From Erythrobacter aurantius (GTDB lineage Bacteria; Pseudomonadota; Alphaproteobacteria; Sphingomonadales; Sphingomonadaceae), in NCBI RefSeq assembly GCF_023823125.1, contig NZ_CP090949.1, forward strand, positions 2,008,001 to 2,072,000: a DNA stretch of 64,000 bases. The letters are read 5' to 3'. The notes under the pieces were generated by a model. That model was not told the DNA's origin, did no database searches, and was given only the letters and a program-made list of their open reading frames with translations. The position numbers and the translations under genes were made by a program. Shown one piece after another: positions 27,802 through 37,030 of the stretch; within the stretch, counting starts at the first letter, position 1, and each line of letters starts with the position of its first letter.

Positions 27802-27830
27802 GTTTCATTTCAGCTACAGTTTGATGAAAC
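27802..27830. promoter_or_regulatory. Inverted repeat between phoU and phoB
   Basis: GTTTCAT (27802-27808) and ATGAAAC (27824-27830) form a perfect 7-bp inverted repeat with a 15-bp spacer, 54 bp upstream of phoB. It is a candidate operator or small hairpin in the phoB leader. It does not match the Pho-box 7+4+7 spacing. Confidence 0.35.
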
Positions 27831-27875
27831 AGGGTGGGCGAAATTTTCCACAATCACGCCCCGCCACAAATACCG

Positions 27876-28544
27876 CTACCGTTCCTCTTCGGGCGGATAC
27901 AGGCCCGTCGCCGCAAAATGCACCATCTCGGCAACATTGGTGGCATGATCGCCGATCCGTTCAAGATTGCGGGCCACGAACAACAGTTGGGCCGCGCTCG
28001 AAATGGTTGCAGGGTTCTCAACCATGTGGCTCACAAGATTGCGGAAAATGCTGTTGTAGAAAGCATCGACCTTGGCATCGGTTGCGATCACTTCGCGGGC
28101 CAGATCGGGATCGCGCGCCGAGTATGCCGTCAGCACATCATGCACCATTTCGCCCGCGATTTCGCCCATAGCGGGCAGCAAGGTCAGCGGTTCGAAACGG
28201 TCGCGCCCTTCGATCATGCCGACGCGTTTGGCGATGTTCTTCGAGTAATCGCCGATCCGTTCGATAACGCCGGCGATTTTTAGCGCGGCGATGACTTCGC
28301 GCAAGTCATCCGCCATCGGCGCGCGCAGGGCGATGATCCTGACGGCGAGCTTGTCCACCTCGGTTTCGAGCGCATCGATCTTCTTGTCACGCGCGACAAC
28401 CTGATCGCCCAGCGCCTCGTCACCGCGAACCAGCGCTTCGAGTGCTTCCTGAATGGCGACCTCGGCAAGGCCGCCCATTTCCGCGATCAGGCCGCGAAGC
28501 CGGGTGATGTCCTCATCGAATGCTTTGACTGTATGATCAGACAA
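27876..28544 (-). CDS. phoU: Phosphate signalling protein PhoU
   Basis: A 222-aa cytoplasmic helical protein that connects the PstSCAB transporter with the PhoR kinase and restrains the Pho response when phosphate is plentiful. The two three-helix PhoU repeats each hold the metal-binding type motif, here IERIGDYSKNIAKR (about residue 92) and LERIGDHATNVAEM (about residue 195). The start directly abuts the pstB stop. It is normal in length for the family. Confidence 0.96.
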   Translation of the reverse strand: MSDHTVKAFDEDITRLRGLIAEMGGLAEVAIQEALEALVRGDEALGDQVVARDKKIDALETEVDKLAVRIIALRAPMADDLREVIAALKIAGVIERIGDYSKNIAKRVGMIEGRDRFEPLTLLPAMGEIAGEMVHDVLTAYSARDPDLAREVIATDAKVDAFYNSIFRNLVSHMVENPATISSAAQLLFVARNLERIGDHATNVAEMVHFAATGLYPPEEER

Positions 28545-29336
28545 TTATCCGTACCTACCTGTGATATAATCACGGGTACGCTCTTCTATCGGATTTTGGA
28601 AGATATCCGAGGTGGGCCCGTACTCGATCATCTTGCCGAGATGGAAAAACGCGGTCCGCTGGCTGACGCGAGCGGCCTGCTGCATCGAGTGCGTGACGAT
28701 GACAATCGCATAACGACCCGAAAGTTCGTCGATCAGTTCCTCGATCTTGGCCGTCGCGATGGGATCGAGCGCCGATGCCGGTTCGTCCATCAGGATGACT
28801 TCTGGATCGACGGCGATAGCTCGGGCGATGCAAAGGCGTTGCTGCTGGCCGCCAGAAAGTGCCGTACCCGACTCGTCGAGACGGTCCTTCACTTCGTCCC
28901 AAAGCCCGGCACGCCTGAGCGAACGCTCGACGATTTCGTCGAGGTCCGCCTTCTTTTCGCCAAGACCATGGATCTTCGGGCCGTAGGCAATGTTTTCGTA
29001 AATCGATTTGGGAAAAGGATTGGGCTTTTGAAAAACCATGCCGACCCGCGCGCGCAATTGTACCACATCCATGGCATCACCGTGGATGTCCTCGCCTTCC
29101 AGTTCGATCAGCCCGGTTACCTTTGCCGCACCAATGGTGTCGTTCATGCGATTGAAGCATCGCAGGAAGGTCGACTTCCCACAGCCCGACGGGCCGATGA
29201 AGGCGGTCACGTAATCGGGCGAGATGTCGATCGACACCTCGTCGATGGCCTTCTTGGAGCCGTAATAGACAGAGACATCACGCGCGATCATCTTCGCGCT
29301 TTTGTCTTGTTTGATGCTTTCGTGAATGCGTGTCAC
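28545..29336 (-). CDS. pstB: Phosphate ABC transporter ATPase PstB
   Basis: A 263-aa ABC ATPase energising phosphate uptake through PstC and PstA. Walker A is GPSGCGKST, the Q-loop is VFQKPNPFP, the signature is LSGGQQQRL and Walker B is [13 protein letters not shown]. Of possible starts, the GTG at 29336 is best because it overlaps the pstA stop as GTGA and gives the normal length; an upstream in-frame start at 29462 would add unrelated sequence. The adjacency to phoU at the 3' end is exact. Confidence 0.96.
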   Translation of the reverse strand: MTRIHESIKQDKSAKMIARDVSVYYGSKKAIDEVSIDISPDYVTAFIGPSGCGKSTFLRCFNRMNDTIGAAKVTGLIELEGEDIHGDAMDVVQLRARVGMVFQKPNPFPKSIYENIAYGPKIHGLGEKKADLDEIVERSLRRAGLWDEVKDRLDESGTALSGGQQQRLCIARAIAVDPEVILMDEPASALDPIATAKIEELIDELSGRYAIVIVTHSMQQAARVSQRTAFFHLGKMIEYGPTSDIFQNPIEERTRDYITGRYG

Positions 29337-30598
29337 CAGGTCTTCTCGAACTTGTTGCGCAGATAAATGGCGAGGCCGTTCATCAGCATGAGGAACAGCA
29401 GCAGGACGATGATTGCGGCGCTCGTGCGCTCGACAAAGCCCCGGTCGATCTCGTCCGACCACAGGAAAATTTGCATCGGCAGGACGGTGGCTGGGGAAGT
29501 GAAACCATCAGGAGGGGTCGCGACAAATGCGCGCATCCCGATCAACAGCAGCGGCGCGGTTTCACCAAGCGCGCGTGCCATGCCGATGATCGTACCCGTG
29601 AGCATGCCGGGCAGGGCAAGCGGCAGGACGTGGTGGAACACGACCTGTACCGGCGATGCGCCGACGGCGAGGGCGCCATCACGGATCGAAGGAGGTACCG
29701 CCTTGATCGCGTTGCGCCCGGAAATGACGATGACCGGCATGGTCATCAGCGCCAGCGTCATACCCCCGATCAGGGGCGCTGATCGCAAGTTGGGGAACAG
29801 CGTCAGAAACACGGCCAGACCCAGAAGGCCAAAGATGATCGAAGGCACTGCGGCCAGATTGTTGATCGAGACCTCGATCAGTTCGGTCCAACGGTTCTTC
29901 GGCGCGTATTCTTCAAGATACAGAGCCGCCAGGACGCCGATCGGGAACGCCAGAACGAAGGTGACGATCATGGTGAAGATCGACCCCTTGAGCGCGCCCC
30001 AAATGCCGACTTGCTGCGGGCTGGTTGCATCCGACCGGGTCAGAAAGCCGGAGTCCCAGTTCTTGGCCAGCCTGCCTTCGCTCACCAGCCTTTGGGCAAG
30101 CGCCTGCATCTCCGGCGATCCTTCGCCAGCGAGGCCTGCAGCTAGGTTCGAAGAGGCGGCGAGGTTGAACGCTTCCGTCCGGCCAATCAGCGTGGGGTCA
30201 GCCTGCAATTCGGCCGCCACGTCGCGCCATGCGTCGCGGCTGACTTCTGCTGCGCCATCTGTTCCGAGTTGCTTCTCGGCATAGAAAGCGACGATCTGAT
30301 CAAGTCCCTGCATCTCCAGTGTCTGGATCGCGCTCGGTGCTGACAGGGAAGCGACATCACCGCTCAGGCCGCTGGCAGGGAAGTCGATCGTGACTTCGAC
30401 TTCGGCCCGCTGAAACCCGCCGATACCGTTGATCAGCATGTTGCCGAGGAGGAAGACCAGAACTGAAACTGAGAAAACGATGGCGCCCATACCCAGCGCG
30501 CGAAAGCGGCGCTCGGCAGTGTAGCGCTGCTTGAGCCGTTTTGCGAAAGCGTCTGTTCGGGTGGGGCCCAGGCTGGAGGTGTTCACGGCGTTACTCAT
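29333..30598 (-). CDS. pstA: Phosphate ABC transporter permease PstA, long form
   Basis: A 421-aa inner-membrane permease. The C-terminal part (about residues 200-420) has the MetI-like fold with the EAA-type loop [20 protein letters not shown]. Before it lies a long extracytoplasmic insert (about residues 60-190) after the first membrane segment, as in the DUF3333-containing alphaproteobacterial PstA class and unlike the roughly 296-aa E. coli protein. The start at 30598 overlaps the pstC stop by eight bases (ATGAGTAA), so the two are translationally coupled; an upstream in-frame start at 30649 is less likely. Confidence 0.93.
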   Translation of the reverse strand: MSNAVNTSSLGPTRTDAFAKRLKQRYTAERRFRALGMGAIVFSVSVLVFLLGNMLINGIGGFQRAEVEVTIDFPASGLSGDVASLSAPSAIQTLEMQGLDQIVAFYAEKQLGTDGAAEVSRDAWRDVAAELQADPTLIGRTEAFNLAASSNLAAGLAGEGSPEMQALAQRLVSEGRLAKNWDSGFLTRSDATSPQQVGIWGALKGSIFTMIVTFVLAFPIGVLAALYLEEYAPKNRWTELIEVSINNLAAVPSIIFGLLGLAVFLTLFPNLRSAPLIGGMTLALMTMPVIVISGRNAIKAVPPSIRDGALAVGASPVQVVFHHVLPLALPGMLTGTIIGMARALGETAPLLLIGMRAFVATPPDGFTSPATVLPMQIFLWSDEIDRGFVERTSAAIIVLLLFLMLMNGLAIYLRNKFEKTW

Positions 30599-31976
30599 AA
30601 GCTTCACGGAACCGTTTGACGACACGAAGCGCGATGATGTTAAGGACAAGGGTCACGACGAAAAGAACGAAGCCCAGTGCGAATGCACTGAGCGTTGCCG
30701 GGTGCTCGGTCGTTTGTTCGCCAGTCAGCAGCTTGACAATCTGAACGGTCACGGTCGACATCGGTTCGAGCGGGTTGGCAGTAAGGTTTGCCGCAGGCGA
30801 GGCGGCCATGACCACAATCATTGTTTCTCCGATCGCGCGGCTCACGGCGAGCATGATGCCCGCCACGATCCCCGGAAGGGCAGCGGGAAAAAGCACACGC
30901 TTGATCGTTTCGGACTGGGTTGCTCCCATTGCGAGACTGCCATCACGCATGGCTCCAGGAACGGCCGCCATGGCATCGTCAGCCATCGAGGAAACGAATG
31001 GAATGATCATCACGCCCATCACGACACCGGCGGCTAGCGCGCTTTCCGTCGATGCGCCTGAAATGCCCACAGCAACTGCTGCGTCACGGATAGCGGGGGC
31101 AATCGTAAGCGCGGCGAAATAGCCGTAAACCACTGTAGGAACGCCCGCGAGAATCTCCAGCGCGGGCTTGATCCATGCACGCAGGCGCGGATCTGCATAC
31201 TGGGTGAGGTAAACTGCGCTCATCAGGCCAAGTGGGATGGCGACAATCATTGCGATGATCGCCCCGATCAGGATCGTACCCCAGAACAGCGGGATCGCTC
31301 CGTAACGTGAACCGTCCGGATTTGCCGGGTTGCTCATCGGATCGGGGGCCCAGAAAGTGCCGAATAGGAAATCAATCGGCGAAACCATGCCGAAGAAACG
31401 GACGGTCTCAAAAACGAGGCTCGCAACGATACCGAAGGTGGTCAGGATCGCGACGAGCGATGCGAGCAACAGCACAGTCATCACCGTCCGTTCGACCTTG
31501 GTGCGAGCGCGGAAGTCCGGCTTCACGCGCAAGAACGACCATGCACCGCCAGCGAAAGCGATAAGGATGGTGATTGCAATGCCGATCAGATTGTAGCGGC
31601 CTATTGCTTCGCGGAAGGGTTCGACCAGCGCTGCTGCTTCTTCGTTGAAGACGCCGACTGCATTGCCTGTGGCAACCGCTCGCGCTTCGGCGATCCATGC
31701 TTCGCGTTCAAAGCCGAAGCTCGGGAGTACTTCCGCGGCGGGTGATGCGAGGACGCTCTGCATGATCAGTTGCGGGGCAATCAGAGACCATGCCACCGCG
31801 AACGCGAGAACAGGCACTATCACCCACACCGCTACATACCAGGCATAATACACCGGGCGTGCAGCGGGCCGGACATCCGGGTTTTCCTTCTGAAAGCTCC
31901 ACGCCTTGGCCCTGCCGGCAAGCCAGCCGATGAGACCAAGTCCGACGGCAATCAAGAAAAGAGTGATGGGCGACAT
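30591..31976 (-). CDS. pstC: Phosphate ABC transporter permease PstC, long form
   Basis: A 461-aa permease partner of PstA. The C-terminal region has the MetI-like segments, including the cytoplasmic loop DGSLAMGATQSETIKRVLFP that contacts PstB. Additional N-terminal membrane segments (about residues 5-20 and 47-70) and a loop with AEVLPSFGFEREAW extend it beyond the roughly 320-aa E. coli form. It is the first gene of the pst operon, 125 bp after phoR, and is preceded by a Pho box at 32093-32110. No pstS gene accompanies it, so the binding protein must be encoded elsewhere. Confidence 0.93.
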   Translation of the reverse strand: MSPITLFLIAVGLGLIGWLAGRAKAWSFQKENPDVRPAARPVYYAWYVAVWVIVPVLAFAVAWSLIAPQLIMQSVLASPAAEVLPSFGFEREAWIAEARAVATGNAVGVFNEEAAALVEPFREAIGRYNLIGIAITILIAFAGGAWSFLRVKPDFRARTKVERTVMTVLLLASLVAILTTFGIVASLVFETVRFFGMVSPIDFLFGTFWAPDPMSNPANPDGSRYGAIPLFWGTILIGAIIAMIVAIPLGLMSAVYLTQYADPRLRAWIKPALEILAGVPTVVYGYFAALTIAPAIRDAAVAVGISGASTESALAAGVVMGVMIIPFVSSMADDAMAAVPGAMRDGSLAMGATQSETIKRVLFPAALPGIVAGIMLAVSRAIGETMIVVMAASPAANLTANPLEPMSTVTVQIVKLLTGEQTTEHPATLSAFALGFVLFVVTLVLNIIALRVVKRFREAYE

Positions 31977-32092
31977 GGGTTAACCTGTTTTCCCTGAAGC
32001 GGTTGGTTCGGTCAGGAGAGCCGGAACTGGGAGGTGATGATGGACTTCAGAGGCGATTGACTTGAGCAATGGAGTGCGAATGTTGAAGAAAT

Positions 32093-32110
32093 AAGACAAA
32101 ATTACGACAG
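32093..32110 (-). promoter_or_regulatory. Pho box upstream of pstC
   Basis: On the minus strand CTGTCGTAATTTTGTCTT has two 7-bp PhoB repeats (CTGTCGT and TTGTCTT) separated by four bases, matching the CTGTCAT-N4-CTGTCAT layout. It overlaps the phoR stop codon and lies about 117 bp upstream of the pstC start. Confidence 0.7.
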
Positions 32111-33367
32111 GGCTGTCGAATCCTGATCATCTTGCGCATCAGGAAGGTCAGCAATGGCGGATGCTGGAACGGATCCTGATGCCTTTCCGGTGGATTCGAC
32201 GGTCGGCAGACGGACAATCACGCGGGTCCCTTTGCCCAGGTCGCTCTCAATGTCGAGCTTTCCGCGATGACGTTCCACGATGTGTTTGACGATGGCGAGG
32301 CCGAGGCCGGTGCCGCCTGATGCCCGGCTGCGGCCCGGATCGGTGCGATAGAATCGCCGTGTCAGGTGCGGGATATGCTCAGGCGCAATTCCATCCCCTT
32401 GATCGATAACGCTGATTCTCGCCATGCCATCGCGCGCGAGGTCCAGGCGGACCTTCACGATGCAATCTGCTGCGCCGTATTTCAGCGCGTTGTCGACGAG
32501 GTTTCGCACCACCTGTTCCAGCTGCTGTTCATCGCCACGAACGCTCGGGCTCTCCGTCAATTCAATCGCTAGGCGCTGCATCCTCTCGGAACCCGCTGCA
32601 TCCCGCGCTGCGCGTTCCACCAGCTTTCCGAGCGGATGCAACTGTTGAGGCAAATCGTGCTTTTCCGCTTCCACGCGTGACAGGCTCATCAAATCGCTGA
32701 TCAGGCTGTGGAGGCGTTGTGCCTCGCGTTCGATTGTCTCGAGAAAGCGCTGCGAGGTGGGCGAACCAAGGTTGCCGCCGCTTTCCCTTAGCGTTTCGAC
32801 GTAGCCGAGGATCGCGGCAAGCGGCGTGCGCAGCTCATGGCTCGCGTTGGCCACAAAATCGGTATGGGCGCGGCTGATATCGGCTTCGGCAGTTTGGTTG
32901 ATCAGTTCGATAACGGCGAGCTTGTCATCGACAGCTTGCCGATTGACCTGCCAGATGTCCTGCCGACGCACGAGGCCGCGCACGATGGCCTGGCCATTGC
33001 GCTGTTCGCCAACCAATGCTGCCGCCTCCGGGTGGCGAAACGCGACCCGTGCATCTTGTCCGATTATGTGCTGTCCCAACAGCTTGCGCGCGACGCGATT
33101 GGCGATCACGATCAGGTTTTTTTCCGTCACCAGCAGGGGTGTCGAGGAGTTCTCGATCAGATCGCGCATGGCGTCGCGGGTAAAGGATGGCTTTACCACG
33201 ACCGGCGGTGGCTCGGGCGGTTGACCTGCGGTTACGAGCAGAGATCCGATCCAGACAATGATGACGGCAGCAGACAGAATCGGATCCGTGCCAAGCAGCA
33301 GCAAGGCAACGAAAACCACCATCGCAAGGAGAATGCCGGCCACAGGAAAGGTCTGCCAAGAGCCCAT
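32102..33367 (-). CDS. phoR: Phosphate regulon sensor histidine kinase PhoR
   Basis: A 421-aa membrane kinase. Two N-terminal hydrophobic segments (about residues 5-45) precede a PAS-like region (about residues 65-150: STPLLVTEKNLIVIANRVARKL). The dimerisation/phosphoacceptor motif is VANASHELRTPLAAILGYV. The ATPase domain has DNALKYGA, VIDQGDGIAPEHIPHL and SGGTGLGLAIVKHI. The ATG at 33367 is preferred to a TTG at 33403. It is separated from pstC by the Pho box and from the upstream tRNA-Glu by 74 bp, so read-through from the tRNA promoter is possible. Confidence 0.94.
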   Translation of the reverse strand: MGSWQTFPVAGILLAMVVFVALLLLGTDPILSAAVIIVWIGSLLVTAGQPPEPPPVVVKPSFTRDAMRDLIENSSTPLLVTEKNLIVIANRVARKLLGQHIIGQDARVAFRHPEAAALVGEQRNGQAIVRGLVRRQDIWQVNRQAVDDKLAVIELINQTAEADISRAHTDFVANASHELRTPLAAILGYVETLRESGGNLGSPTSQRFLETIEREAQRLHSLISDLMSLSRVEAEKHDLPQQLHPLGKLVERAARDAAGSERMQRLAIELTESPSVRGDEQQLEQVVRNLVDNALKYGAADCIVKVRLDLARDGMARISVIDQGDGIAPEHIPHLTRRFYRTDPGRSRASGGTGLGLAIVKHIVERHRGKLDIESDLGKGTRVIVRLPTVESTGKASGSVPASAIADLPDAQDDQDSTALS

Positions 33368-33441
33368 AGGCAATCGCTCTACAGCGCTCGGCTGCAAGGT
33401 CAATTTTTGTGTGATTAACCGGCAAGCCGAGCGTGAAAAGT

Positions 33442-33516
33442 TGGTGACCCGTACGGGAATCGAACCCGTGTTTCAGCCGTGAAAGGGCCGCGTCCTAACC
33501 GCTAGACGAACGGGCC
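33442..33516 (-). tRNA. tRNA-Glu (anticodon TTC)
   Basis: The 75-nt tRNA begins GGCCCGT and ends ACGGGTC plus discriminator A and an encoded CCA; acceptor pairing is complete with one G-T pair. The loop CTTTCAC places anticodon TTC at 33481-33483 (read on the minus strand). The T-loop GGTTCGATTCC is canonical. Confidence 0.96.
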
Positions 33517-33620
33517 ACGCTCGTTGCGGAAGCGCGCATCTAGGGGTGTGTGTCCGACGGGTCAAGCCCGTATTGGCAGGATTTGTGAAAATTTGTCTGC
33601 CGCCAAAGTTGGTGCACGAT

Positions 33621-35408
33621 TCAATCGGCAAACGCCGCGTCTTCCAGATGCAATTCTGCTGCCGGACGGCTACCCCAGTCATCCAGCTTGACCCGACCAG
33701 CCAGATGGAACCGCCGTCCCTTGCTGCGGTGGATCAGCGTCTGTGCCATCTCGGTCTCAGCCGCACGAAATGCGATGGCCTTGAACGAACGCCCGTCTTG
33801 GCCAGCGGCAATCACCCGCAGGTGGTCTTTGCCCACTATGTCTGCCTTGATGATGTGTGCGGGGCCAACGGCGACACGCGGAGCCGGCCAGCCAACACCG
33901 AACGGGCCTGCCGCCTCCAACGCGGTGACAAGATCCGGCGTAAGGCCTCCGGGTGCCAGCGACAGGTCAAGGTGCATGACCTGTCCGGCCCGTGCGCGCT
34001 CGACATCGCGAGCCAGCCGCGAATCGAGAAATTCGGTAAAGGCAGACAGCTTGTCTGCGGGAATGGTGAGGCCCGCCGCCATCGCATGTCCGCCACCGGC
34101 CACCAGCAATCCTTCTTCGCGGGCAGCAATGATCGCTGCCCCAAGATCCACGCCGCTGATCGATCGGCCTGAGCCTTTTCCCGTCCCGTCCGCATCGTCC
34201 AGCGCAATTACAATGGACGGCTTGCCGGTCTTCTCCTTGATCCGGCCGGCGACGATCCCGATCACTCCGGGGTGCCAGCCACTCCCGGAAAGCACCTGCA
34301 CCGCCATATTGTGCTGGCCGGCAAGTTGCGCTTCGGCTGCCTCCTGAACCTCCGCCTCGATGGCTCGCCGTTCCTCGTTCAACCGCGACAGCTGCTCTGC
34401 GATCTCGCGCGCTTCCTCCGGGTCACGGCTTGTCAGCAATCGGACACCCAATGTCGACTCGCCAATTCTCCCACCGGCATTGATCCGTGGACCCAACGCA
34501 AAGCCTAGGTCTGATGCCACTGGCGCACGGGTAAGGCGGCTTGCATCCATCAGCGCGGCCATGCCGATCCGCTCGCGCCGCGCGAGAATCTTTAGGCCCT
34601 GAGCGACAAAGGCACGATTGAGCCCGTGCAATGCAGCAACGTCGGCCACTGTGCCGAGTGCTACCAGATCGAGCAGGCTCATCAGGTCTGGTTCCTGACG
34701 TCCATTGAAGTAGCCGTCGGCTCTCAAGACTCGAACGATAGCAATGGCGAGCAGGAAGGCTACGCCGACCGCTGCAAGATGCCCGTGGCTTGCCGCGAGA
34801 TCGCTTTCGTCAAGGCGATTGGGGTTGACCAATGCGGCGGCGGGAGGAAGCTCCGCTGCGCATTTGTGGTGATCCACCACGATGACATCCACACCCGCAT
34901 CGCGCGCCATAGTCAGCGCTTCGTGCGCCATGGCCCCGCAATCGACAGTGACAATCAGGCTGGAGCCTTCGCGCGCAAGCTGCACCAGGGCTTCACCTGT
35001 TGGACCGTAACCTTCGAGCAGCCTGTCCGGAATGTAATAACCTGCATCAACATCCAGCGAACGGAGCAATTCCACCAGCAGCGCGGCGCTTGTCGCCCCA
35101 TCGACATCGTAGTCGCCATAGATCGTGATCTTTTCGCCGGCGGCTATCGCCTTCACGATCCTTTCGGCAGCGCGATCCATATCCCGGAACTCGGATGGAT
35201 TGGGCAGAAATTCGCGCATGGTGGGCTTCGCATGTTTCTCCACCTCGTCTGCAGCGACCCCCCGGGTCATCAGCAACTGGGTGACGATGTCGTTATCAAG
35301 GCCATGTGCGCCCTCTGCCAGTTCCATATTGCCGCCGCGCCACTGCCACGCACGCCCGTTAAGCGATTGTGCGACACCGAGAACATTGGAGAGGGAACGG
35401 CAATTCAT
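33621..35408 (-). CDS. recJ: Single-strand-specific exonuclease RecJ
   Basis: A 595-aa 5'-3' single-strand DNA exonuclease for recombination and mismatch repair. The DHH-family motifs are present: YGDYDVDGATSAALL (about residue 98), VTVDCGAMAHEAL, VVDHHKC (about residue 178) and, further on, DVAALHGLNRAFV. The DHHA1 motif GGGHAMAAGLTIP lies near residue 440. The C-terminal OB-like region follows. Motif spacing and length are those of the family. The window shows a divergent flavodoxin-like gene upstream. Confidence 0.95.
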   Translation of the reverse strand: MNCRSLSNVLGVAQSLNGRAWQWRGGNMELAEGAHGLDNDIVTQLLMTRGVAADEVEKHAKPTMREFLPNPSEFRDMDRAAERIVKAIAAGEKITIYGDYDVDGATSAALLVELLRSLDVDAGYYIPDRLLEGYGPTGEALVQLAREGSSLIVTVDCGAMAHEALTMARDAGVDVIVVDHHKCAAELPPAAALVNPNRLDESDLAASHGHLAAVGVAFLLAIAIVRVLRADGYFNGRQEPDLMSLLDLVALGTVADVAALHGLNRAFVAQGLKILARRERIGMAALMDASRLTRAPVASDLGFALGPRINAGGRIGESTLGVRLLTSRDPEEAREIAEQLSRLNEERRAIEAEVQEAAEAQLAGQHNMAVQVLSGSGWHPGVIGIVAGRIKEKTGKPSIVIALDDADGTGKGSGRSISGVDLGAAIIAAREEGLLVAGGGHAMAAGLTIPADKLSAFTEFLDSRLARDVERARAGQVMHLDLSLAPGGLTPDLVTALEAAGPFGVGWPAPRVAVGPAHIIKADIVGKDHLRVIAAGQDGRSFKAIAFRAAETEMAQTLIHRSKGRRFHLAGRVKLDDWGSRPAAELHLEDAAFAD

Positions 35409-35488
35409 CTCGTGACATTAGCCGATACCGGGCTGGTGCGACAGTGATGCGGATTGACAATCGACAGCCCTATTGGCGAAGCCGGGGC

Positions 35489-35971
35489 ATGAACAATGCC
35501 CGCAATCTTCTCGTCATCTGGCACAGCCGGACTGGAGCCAGCAAGGCGATGGCGCAAGCCGCGGCCGATCACCCGAATGCGAATTTGATGCGCGCTCGGG
35601 ACGTAGGCGCCGAGCATCTGCTCGCACACGCGGGTTTCCTCTTTGTCGGCCCCGAAAATCTCGCCGCATTGTCGGGCGAGATGAAAGAGATGTTCGATGC
35701 GAATTACTACCCGGTGCTCGGCAGGCTTGAAGGCCGTGCCTATGCGACGATTATCGCGGCGGGATCGGATGGCGAGGGGGCTCAGCGGCAGCTGGATCGC
35801 ATCGCGACGGGCTGGCGGTTGCGCAGGGTGGCTGACCCGATGATTGTCCATTTCGACGCTCAGACGCCCGAAGCGATCCTTGCAGAAAAATCGCCATGCA
35901 ACAAAGTCTTGCATGATTGCCGAGAACTCGGCACCGGGTTGGCCGAGGGGCTGTCGATGGGGCTTTTCTGA
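35489..35971 (+). CDS. Flavodoxin-like / NAD(P)H-dependent oxidoreductase family protein
   Basis: A 160-aa protein with a flavodoxin-type fold. The first strand and phosphate loop read LLVIWHSRTGASKAMAQAAA, and the middle FLFVGPENLAALSGEMKEMFD resembles the FMN-reductase/WrbA-like region. The start at 35489 (MNNARNLLV) is chosen because it begins right before the first strand; longer in-frame starts at 35447 and 35369 add unconserved sequence. It is divergent from recJ. Its electron partner is unknown. Confidence 0.8.
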   Translation: MNNARNLLVIWHSRTGASKAMAQAAADHPNANLMRARDVGAEHLLAHAGFLFVGPENLAALSGEMKEMFDANYYPVLGRLEGRAYATIIAAGSDGEGAQRQLDRIATGWRLRRVADPMIVHFDAQTPEAILAEKSPCNKVLHDCRELGTGLAEGLSMGLF

Positions 35972-36126
35972 CTTAACTCGGCTAATTGTGTTGTTTCTGA
36001 ACAATCGAGACTCGACGCTGGAATGAAATGCGGCCAAGCTTAGATCGCAGCCTACCGCGGGTCGCGGTGAGGAAGGGATTTTAGGGTATCGCTGGGTCAT
36101 CGGATTCAGTTGCCAAGGGGCTATTT

Positions 36127-36903
36127 CTGCTGTTTGCGAGAGGCAAGCGGCCTGACCGCGCTGCGATAAGAGCGTTTGTCGCAAGTCAGCGGGCGATATC
36201 GCTCACCCATGATCCGGAGGCAGATCGATCGATCCATCTGGTCGCCAACGACGGGCATTCGCTTGGCCCGAGCGATGATGAACCATCCGGGTCGAATTCC
36301 ATTTGGCTCGAATTGCTTCGCGAAGGCCTTGTCTTCGATCTCGTCGGCATCGCACCCGGTGGGAAGATGGACTTGCCCGTGATCAACCACCAATTCGACA
36401 TGGCTGAAATGCCTGATCCGTCGGAATGCGATCCGCTCCAATTATTGCCAGGCCCGCATGTGTCCGCTGGGGGCAACAGTCTGCCGGTGGCCAAGGCACT
36501 CGTTGGACTCGCCAGTGATCTGCTTCGCCATTTTGACGATCTGGTTGCTGTGGTCTGGCCACCTTCGAACAGCGTAATCGGCCGGCGTTTCTTCGAATCG
36601 ACGACAAGCGCCTGGATCTCAGGAGGCCCTTTTCCAGCACTTGGCCTGACCGCATTTCGTGAAACGCTCGAAGGTGCTGTGCAAAGCGTCGGGCTTGAAT
36701 ACTGGATCGGTCAGGAAATCCGGATTGAACCACCCCTTTCCGTAGACCCAGTTGCCGCCACGCGTCTTGGGGTGCGCCTCGTCAATCAGTTGGTAATTCT
36801 CGGCGGCATCGAGGGTAGCGAACGGATCGTCGGGCCGGATGGTTCCCGCTTGCTGTTAACCTTGTCCCGGAACCAGAAGTTTATCAGGGTTTCAAGAGAA
36901 TAG
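36127..36903 (+). CDS. Hypothetical protein with no canonical start codon
   Basis: The frame is open from 36085 (after TAG at 36082) to the stop at 36901. The first ATG/GTG/TTG is a TTG at 36313, yet the 60 codons upstream already read like protein (LFARGKRPDRAAIRAFVAS). A CTG at 36127 sits six bases after AAGGGG and is my tentative start (258 aa); the in-frame GTT at 36109 could be a mutated start. The protein is soluble, with APGGKMDLPVINHQFDMAEM and VVWPPSNSVIGRRFFES as its most distinctive stretches. I do not recognise the family. It follows the flavodoxin-like gene by 155 bp. Confidence 0.6.
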   Translation: MLFARGKRPDRAAIRAFVASQRAISLTHDPEADRSIHLVANDGHSLGPSDDEPSGSNSIWLELLREGLVFDLVGIAPGGKMDLPVINHQFDMAEMPDPSECDPLQLLPGPHVSAGGNSLPVAKALVGLASDLLRHFDDLVAVVWPPSNSVIGRRFFESTTSAWISGGPFPALGLTAFRETLEGAVQSVGLEYWIGQEIRIEPPLSVDPVAATRLGVRLVNQLVILGGIEGSERIVGPDGSRLLLTLSRNQKFIRVSRE

Positions 36904-37030
36904 CTCCCTAAACGAAGGGGTCGCTATCGCTCTTTGTGAACTGCAGTTCCGCGGGCAGGCGGATATTTCGCGCGTCGCGATACCCTTTCGCTCAATCAAT
37001 CGCCGCGGGTCCAAGGAGCATGACCCGACA

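Noticed and set aside
27816..27833. CTGT repeats upstream of phoB as a Pho box
   Set aside because: On the minus strand the two CTGT starts are 13 bp apart, not the 11 bp needed for the 7+4+7 PhoB layout.
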